Shown piece after piece: positions 13,472-17,031 of a stretch of DNA of 17,031 nucleotides (its first letter is position 1; each line of letters begins with the position of its first letter). The DNA is taken from NCBI GenBank assembly GCA_035529155.1, contig DATKXF010000115.1:1-17031 (forward strand), given 5' to 3'. Origin of the DNA: JAAEEP01 sp035529155 (GTDB taxonomy: Archaea; Thermoplasmatota; Thermoplasmata; Methanomassiliicoccales; JAAEEP01). Position numbers and translations under genes: made by a program. The notes below the pieces were generated by a model that worked only from the letters and a program-made list of their open reading frames with translations, searched no databases and was not told the origin of the DNA.

Positions 13472-14176
13472 ATGACAACCAAACTTGAAAGAGCCCTGGA
13501 GGACCTGAAACAGGGCAAGATCGTTCTGGTATACGACGCTGATGATAGAGAGGGGGAGACCGACATGGTCATTGCCTCCGAGAAGGTCACGCCAGGCGTT
13601 ATCAGGACACTCCGCCATAACGCCGGAGGGCTCGTCTGTACAACATTGCACGCCGATATCAGCAACAGGATAGGACTCCCCTTCCTCGCCGACGTTTTCT
13701 CATCGGTCTCCGATGAGTACCCGGTCATGGGGCTGCTCGCTCCGAACGATATACCCTACGACACCAAGTCCGCGTTCTCCATCACCATAAACCACAGGAA
13801 GACCTTCACGGGCATAACCGATTCTGATAGGGCACTCACCATCACCGAGTTCACCAAGCTCGCGGACAAGGCCATGGACCACACGAACGGTTGGGCATCG
13901 AGGGAACTGGGGAAGAACTTCAGAGCCCCCGGGCATGTCATGTTGCTCAACACTTCCAAGGAGCTGCTCTCGAGCCGGACGGGGCATACCGAACTATCGA
14001 CCGCAATGATGGTCATGGCGGGCCTAACCCCCTCCGCGACGATATGCGAGATGATGGGGGATGATGGAAAAGCCCTATCAAAGGAAAAAGCTAAGGAGTA
14101 TGCTCGAGAATTCAACCTGGTGTTCCTCGAGGGGAAGGAGATCACAGAAGCTTGGAGGAACTGGAAGGAGGAGTGA
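13472..14176 (+). CDS. ribB: 3,4-dihydroxy-2-butanone 4-phosphate synthase
   Basis: The enzyme makes the four-carbon unit of riboflavin from ribulose 5-phosphate. The 234-residue single-domain product has the acidic loop YDADDREGETDMVIA (21-35, metal and substrate binding), SITINHRKTFTGITDSDRA (103-121), the metal histidine H154 in RAPGHV, and GHTELS at 171-176. It is not fused to GTP cyclohydrolase II, as is usual in archaea, which begin the pyrimidine branch with other enzymes. The ATG at 13472 is chosen from the TATA spacing. It is the first gene of a tight four-gene operon and ends one base before ribL, so translation of the two is probably coupled. Confidence 0.96.
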   Translation: MTTKLERALEDLKQGKIVLVYDADDREGETDMVIASEKVTPGVIRTLRHNAGGLVCTTLHADISNRIGLPFLADVFSSVSDEYPVMGLLAPNDIPYDTKSAFSITINHRKTFTGITDSDRALTITEFTKLADKAMDHTNGWASRELGKNFRAPGHVMLLNTSKELLSSRTGHTELSTAMMVMAGLTPSATICEMMGDDGKALSKEKAKEYAREFNLVFLEGKEITEAWRNWKEE

Positions 14177-14177
14177 G

Positions 14178-14633
14178 ATGGTTCGAGTAATGGCCTCAGG
14201 TGTGTTCGATATTCTTCATACTGGACATATTCATTACCTTACTGAGGCAAAGAGCCTGGGCGACGAGCTTTTCGTGGTGGTTGCCACCGACAATACCGTC
14301 AGGAAGAAGAAGCACGAGCCCATCACTTCGGAAAGTATGAGGCTGGAGCTCGTCCGCAGCCTCAAGCCCGTGGACTACGCGTACCTGGGTCGGGAAGGCG
14401 ACATCTTCGATATCGTCAAGGAAATCAAACCGGACATCATCGCCCTTGGTTACGACCAGCACTTCGATGAGGAGTCAATCGTAAAAGAACTCAAGGAGAG
14501 AGGACTTGGTGTGAAGATCGTCCGAATCTCCGAATTCGATCACGATCTAAACGGTACCAAGAAGATCATACAGAAGATCGTGGACTGGTATACATTCAAG
14601 AAGAAGATGGACAAGACAGAGGGTGATCGATGA
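14178..14633 (+). CDS. ribL: FAD synthetase, archaeal type
   Basis: This nucleotidyltransferase transfers AMP (or CMP in the family) to FMN to give FAD. The 151-residue protein has the cytidylyltransferase signature GVFDILHTGH with H14-T-G-H17, GDELFVVVATD, and IIALGYDQHFDEE, matching archaeal RibL (about 150 residues). The start ATG is one base after the ribB stop and preceded by GGAGGAG with a 6-nt spacer after GGAGG; a longer frame starting inside ribB is rejected. Placement between ribB and ribC supports a flavin role over a glycerol-3-phosphate cytidylyltransferase. The protein contains no cysteine at all, which is unusual if the C-terminal cysteines described for M. jannaschii RibL are important. 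Confidence 0.92.
   Translation: MVRVMASGVFDILHTGHIHYLTEAKSLGDELFVVVATDNTVRKKKHEPITSESMRLELVRSLKPVDYAYLGREGDIFDIVKEIKPDIIALGYDQHFDEESIVKELKERGLGVKIVRISEFDHDLNGTKKIIQKIVDWYTFKKKMDKTEGDR
14619..14628 (+). promoter_or_regulatory. Extended Shine-Dalgarno site of ribC
   Basis: GAGGGTGATC immediately precedes the ribC ATG inside the 3' end of ribL and can pair over most of its length with the archaeal 16S 3' tail (GAUCACCUCC). The long but close match supports re-initiation at the ATGA overlap. Distal operon genes here carry such sites, whereas promoter-proximal genes mostly lack them. Confidence 0.55.
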
Positions 14634-15112
14634 AGCTCATTGGGATCGTGGACACTACCTTCGCCCGTTACGACATGGGCTCCGCAGCAGCGGATGAATT
14701 GAAAGGATTGGGTACCGGTTTCAAGATCATCAGGAGGACCGTTCCGGGAATAAAGGATCTGCCGGTTGCGGCGAAAAAGCTCCTCGAGGAGGAGAGATGC
14801 GATATCGCCATGGCCCTTGGCATGCCCGGGAAGGTCGACAAGGACAAGGTGTGCGCCCATGAGGCATCGCAGGGCATCATCCAAGCCCAGCTGATGACCA
14901 ACAAGCACATCATAGAGGTCTTCGTCCATGAGGACGAGGCCGAGGACGAGAAGACCCTCGCCTGGCTCATGGACAGGAGAGCGAGGGAGCACGCCCGAAA
15001 CGTCTACGATCTGCTGTTCAGGCCTCAGGATCTGATCAAGAACGCGGGCATGGGGCTAAGGCAGGGTTTCGAGGACGTGGGACCTGTAATGGGAGGAAAG
15101 AAGCATGGCTAA
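14630..15112 (+). CDS. ribC: Archaeal-type riboflavin synthase
   Basis: This enzyme dismutates two 6,7-dimethyl-8-ribityllumazines into riboflavin and the pyrimidine precursor. Archaeal RibC is unrelated to bacterial riboflavin synthase and is a paralogue of lumazine synthase. The 160-residue sequence has GIVDTTFARYDMGSAA at the N-terminus, TVPGIKDLPVAAKKLLEE, MALGMPGK, CAHEASQG, HIIEVFVHEDEA and GLRQGFEDVGP, all close to the M. jannaschii protein as I recall it. The ATG overlaps the ribL stop (ATGA), and its own 3' end overlaps ribH by 8 nt. The neighbouring ribH makes its substrate. Confidence 0.96.
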   Translation: MKLIGIVDTTFARYDMGSAAADELKGLGTGFKIIRRTVPGIKDLPVAAKKLLEEERCDIAMALGMPGKVDKDKVCAHEASQGIIQAQLMTNKHIIEVFVHEDEAEDEKTLAWLMDRRAREHARNVYDLLFRPQDLIKNAGMGLRQGFEDVGPVMGGKKHG

Positions 15113-15515
15113 ATACAAGGTGGGAATCGTGGTCTCGGAGTTCAACTTCGACATCACCTCGATGATGCTGGAGAGAGCACTCGCACACGCAGAGTTCTTG
15201 GACGTGGAGGTGCCCAAGGTGATAAAGGTGCCGGGGGTCTTCGATATGCCCTTGGCCATCAAGAAGCTGCTGGATGACAAGAACATCAATGGAGTCGTGA
15301 CCCTTGGATGCGTCATAGAAGGGGAGACCGAACACGACCAGATCGTCATTCAGCACGCCTCCAGGAAGATAATTGACCTCTCCGTGGAGTACGGGAAGCC
15401 GGTCACACTCGGCATAAGCGGACCGGGGATGACAAGGCTCCAGGCGGAGGAGAGGGTGGAGAGGGCAAAGGATGCAATGGAAGCCTGTGTCAAGCTCTTG
15501 AAGAGGCTCTCCTGA
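15105..15515 (+). CDS. ribH: 6,7-dimethyl-8-ribityllumazine synthase
   Basis: The enzyme condenses the RibB product with 5-amino-6-ribitylaminouracil to form lumazine, the substrate of RibC. The 136-residue product is normal for archaeal RibH and begins MAKYKVGIVVSEFNFDIT, where the aromatic after SEFN sits by the pyrimidine ring. VPGVFDMPLAIKKL follows at 42-55, and H77 in ETEHDQIV is the likely catalytic base. GGAGG at 15092-15096 lies 8 nt before the ATG, inside ribC. It is the last gene of the operon. No clear terminator is seen in the 35 nt before the convergent cysteine-rich gene. Confidence 0.96.
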   Translation: MAKYKVGIVVSEFNFDITSMMLERALAHAEFLDVEVPKVIKVPGVFDMPLAIKKLLDDKNINGVVTLGCVIEGETEHDQIVIQHASRKIIDLSVEYGKPVTLGISGPGMTRLQAEERVERAKDAMEACVKLLKRLS

Positions 15516-15550
15516 TAATCACTATTGTCGAAGCCATTCTGGATTCCGAT

Positions 15551-15784
15551 TCACCAGTTGCTGCAGATTGATCTCCGGATGGGACACTGCTTCAATGCCC
15601 TGGAATATGTCCTGCACTTCATGCGTTGAAGGCACCGCAGGCATGTATCGTAACCCTTGCTCTCAATACACTTGTAGATCGGACACAGGGAGGTGAGCTT
15701 GTTCTCGGGAGAGCAGCCCTCACACTTGTTGTACTCCCTTAGGACGCACTCTGAACAGGCATACCCGCAGCCGCTTATCCACAT
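15551..15784 (-). CDS. Cysteine-rich 77-residue protein (DUF3795-like)
   Basis: The product has 12 cysteines in 77 residues, at 6, 10, 13, 21, 24, 34, 39, 48, 51, 57, 67 and 74. They are arranged as CxxxCxxC, CxxC, CxxxxC, CxxCxxxxxC and a final pair. The pattern resembles DUF3795-type small metal-binding proteins, which have no assigned function; zinc or iron-sulfur ligation is likely. There is no signal peptide or membrane segment. ATG 15784 is the only reasonable start, and an AT-rich GATATTAG element lies about 28 nt before it. It follows the aminotransferase by 43 nt on the same strand and may share its transcript. Confidence 0.72.
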   Translation of the reverse strand: MWISGCGYACSECVLREYNKCEGCSPENKLTSLCPIYKCIESKGYDTCLRCLQRMKCRTYSRALKQCPIRRSICSNW

Positions 15785-15827
15785 CGTGCTATTCTATGAC
15801 AGGAATCCCCTAATATCCTTTTCTGGT

Positions 15828-17021
15828 CTACAGGCAACGCTTTATCATGAATTCCTCGAGCCAGTTGAAGGCCTTTTCCTGGATCTCGATGGGTGGTAAG
15901 GTCACCGAGCGGAAATGCCCCTTTCCGTGGTCGGGATCGAATCCAGAACCCGGGACCAGAACAACATGGGCCTCCTTCAGGGCGTCCATCACGAACTGCT
16001 TGTCGTCCTTCCAAAAGTCGCATTCAATCTTTGGGAATATGTAGAAGGCGGACTTGGGCCTCACCGCGCTGATACCAGGCATTTGGTTGAGACGCTTCCA
16101 GGCGTAATGTGACCTTTCCTTGAGCGTCGATCTATATCCCTCCAGGAACGAGAGGTCTCCCCTGAGCGTCTCTGCGGCGGCGACCTGAGCGGGCGCGTTT
16201 GCAGAAATGCGCAGCCCCAGCTGCCGAACGATGCCGTCCCTCACCTCATCCAGGACACCGGTCTCGTCCGCGATGGCCATGTAGCCCACCCTCCATCCTG
16301 GAACAAGGTAGACCTTGGAGAACCCGTTGAAGACCATCACCGGAACGTCCTTGGCGAAGGTCGCGGGGGAAGTATGCTCCCCCTCGTAGGTGAGCATGTC
16401 GTAAATCTCATCGGAAATAAGCATCACGTCGTGCTCACCGGCGATGTCGACCATCTCCTGAAGCGTCTTGCGGTCGTACACCGCTCCGGTGGGGTTGTTG
16501 GGATTGATGACCACTATTGCCCTCGTTCTATCGTTGATCTTCTTCCTCAGGTCATCAAGGTCCGGTTGCCAACCATCCTCCTCATTGGCCCGATAGTGCA
16601 CCGGAACCCCCTCGTAGAATTGAATGAACAGGTTGTAAGGCGGATATCCAGGGCCAGGAAGCAGAATCTCATCGCCCTTGTTGAGAATGGTGGCCATTGT
16701 CATCTGCAGCGACTCTGTCACGCCCGCGGTAATGTACACATCTTCGGGACCGATGGTCAGCTTGTTCTTTCTGTGCTCCCTCTCCGCGACCGCTTCCCTG
16801 AGTTCCCAGACACCCTCGGTCTCGGTGTATCCATGGTCGCATGTCTCGGCAGCCCTGCAGAGGGCGTCTTTCATCACCTGGGGCGTCTTAAAGTCGAACT
16901 TGTTCGGATCCCCTATGTAGAGCTTGAGGACCTCGTGGCCTTGGGCTTCAAGCTCCCGCATGGGGAAGACCATATCCGCGATAGCGTAGTTGATATCAAG
17001 CGCGCGCCGTGTCGCTTTCAT
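15828..17021 (-). CDS. Class I PLP aminotransferase, alanine aminotransferase type
   Basis: This fold-type I PLP enzyme moves an amino group between alanine (or aspartate) and 2-oxoglutarate. The 397-residue protein closely matches the Pyrococcus furiosus alanine aminotransferase as I recall it: RRALDINYAIADMV at the N-terminus, IGDPNKFDFKTP, VTAGVTE-like ITAGVTES, PGPGYPPY, NPNNPTGA (173-180), SDEIYDMLTYEGEH (D204, Y207), the PLP lysine K236 in GFSKVYLVPGWRVGYM, and R371 in GHFRSVTLPP for the substrate carboxylate. The ATG at 17021 aligns with that start. The frame stays open to the right window edge, so a slightly earlier start outside the window is possible. Aspartate specificity is the main alternative. 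Confidence 0.93.
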   Translation of the reverse strand: MKATRRALDINYAIADMVFPMRELEAQGHEVLKLYIGDPNKFDFKTPQVMKDALCRAAETCDHGYTETEGVWELREAVAEREHRKNKLTIGPEDVYITAGVTESLQMTMATILNKGDEILLPGPGYPPYNLFIQFYEGVPVHYRANEEDGWQPDLDDLRKKINDRTRAIVVINPNNPTGAVYDRKTLQEMVDIAGEHDVMLISDEIYDMLTYEGEHTSPATFAKDVPVMVFNGFSKVYLVPGWRVGYMAIADETGVLDEVRDGIVRQLGLRISANAPAQVAAAETLRGDLSFLEGYRSTLKERSHYAWKRLNQMPGISAVRPKSAFYIFPKIECDFWKDDKQFVMDALKEAHVVLVPGSGFDPDHGKGHFRSVTLPPIEIQEKAFNWLEEFMIKRCL

Positions 17022-17031
17022 GATACTCGCC

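Noticed and set aside
14061..14177. 39-residue N-terminal extension of RibL
   Set aside because: It is out of frame inside ribB; the ATG at 14178 has a strong GGAGGAG site and matches the family N-terminus.

Overview
This 17 kb window is a gene-dense archaeal chromosome segment, most likely from a member of the Thermoplasmatota. The domain is shown by ribosomal protein L40e, an RFC small-subunit clamp loader, archaeal-type RibB/RibL/RibC/RibH, a fused phosphoglucose/phosphomannose isomerase, TATA-box promoters and many apparently leaderless starts. The placement in Thermoplasmatota is an inference. It rests on a nicotinate phosphoribosyltransferase that closely resembles my memory of the Thermoplasma acidophilum enzyme, a receiver-DUF835 regulator, and moderate GC content. 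No rRNA, tRNA, CRISPR array, transposase, integrase or intein was seen.

Left part (1-3924): the 5' end of an unidentified gene is coupled through an ATGA overlap to a G3E-family (CobW/HypB/UreG-like) GTPase. A small four-cysteine protein with no clear start codon follows, then an AT-richer stretch with little in it. Next come a MATE exporter with a textbook leaderless promoter, a convergent Lrp/AsnC regulator, and a divergent MNT-type nucleotidyltransferase.

Middle, minus strand (3896-8482): in transcription order, a receiver-DUF835 response regulator, enolase, then nicotinamidase, nicotinate phosphoribosyltransferase and an OsmC-like protein. The two pyridine enzymes overlap by 4 nt and form an NAD salvage pair (nicotinamide to nicotinate to nicotinate mononucleotide). 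The phosphoribosyltransferase seems to start at CTG.

Right of that (8623-13293): L40e and RFC small subunit on the minus strand, a TtuA/Ncs6-type tRNA thiolation enzyme on the plus strand, then serine hydroxymethyltransferase and the phosphosugar isomerase on the minus strand, each with its own TATA-like element.

Riboflavin operon (13435-15515, plus strand): ribB, ribL, ribC and ribH are packed with 1-nt spacing or short overlaps. Together they make the 4-carbon precursor (RibB), lumazine (RibH), riboflavin (RibC) and FAD from FMN (RibL). The pyrimidine-branch enzymes and the CTP-dependent riboflavin kinase RibK are not in the window. The divergent promoter region upstream holds a perfect 15-bp palindrome and a direct repeat that could be operators.

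Right end (15551-17021, minus strand): an alanine-type PLP aminotransferase followed by a 77-residue protein with 12 cysteines.

Most of the window is housekeeping metabolism. The less ordinary items are the CTG start of pncB, the start-less zinc-ribbon gene beside a G7 run, the cysteine-free RibL, the DUF835 response regulator with palindromes in its upstream region, the 12-cysteine mini-protein, and the GTPase pair at the left edge. I see no clear new defence or mobile system.
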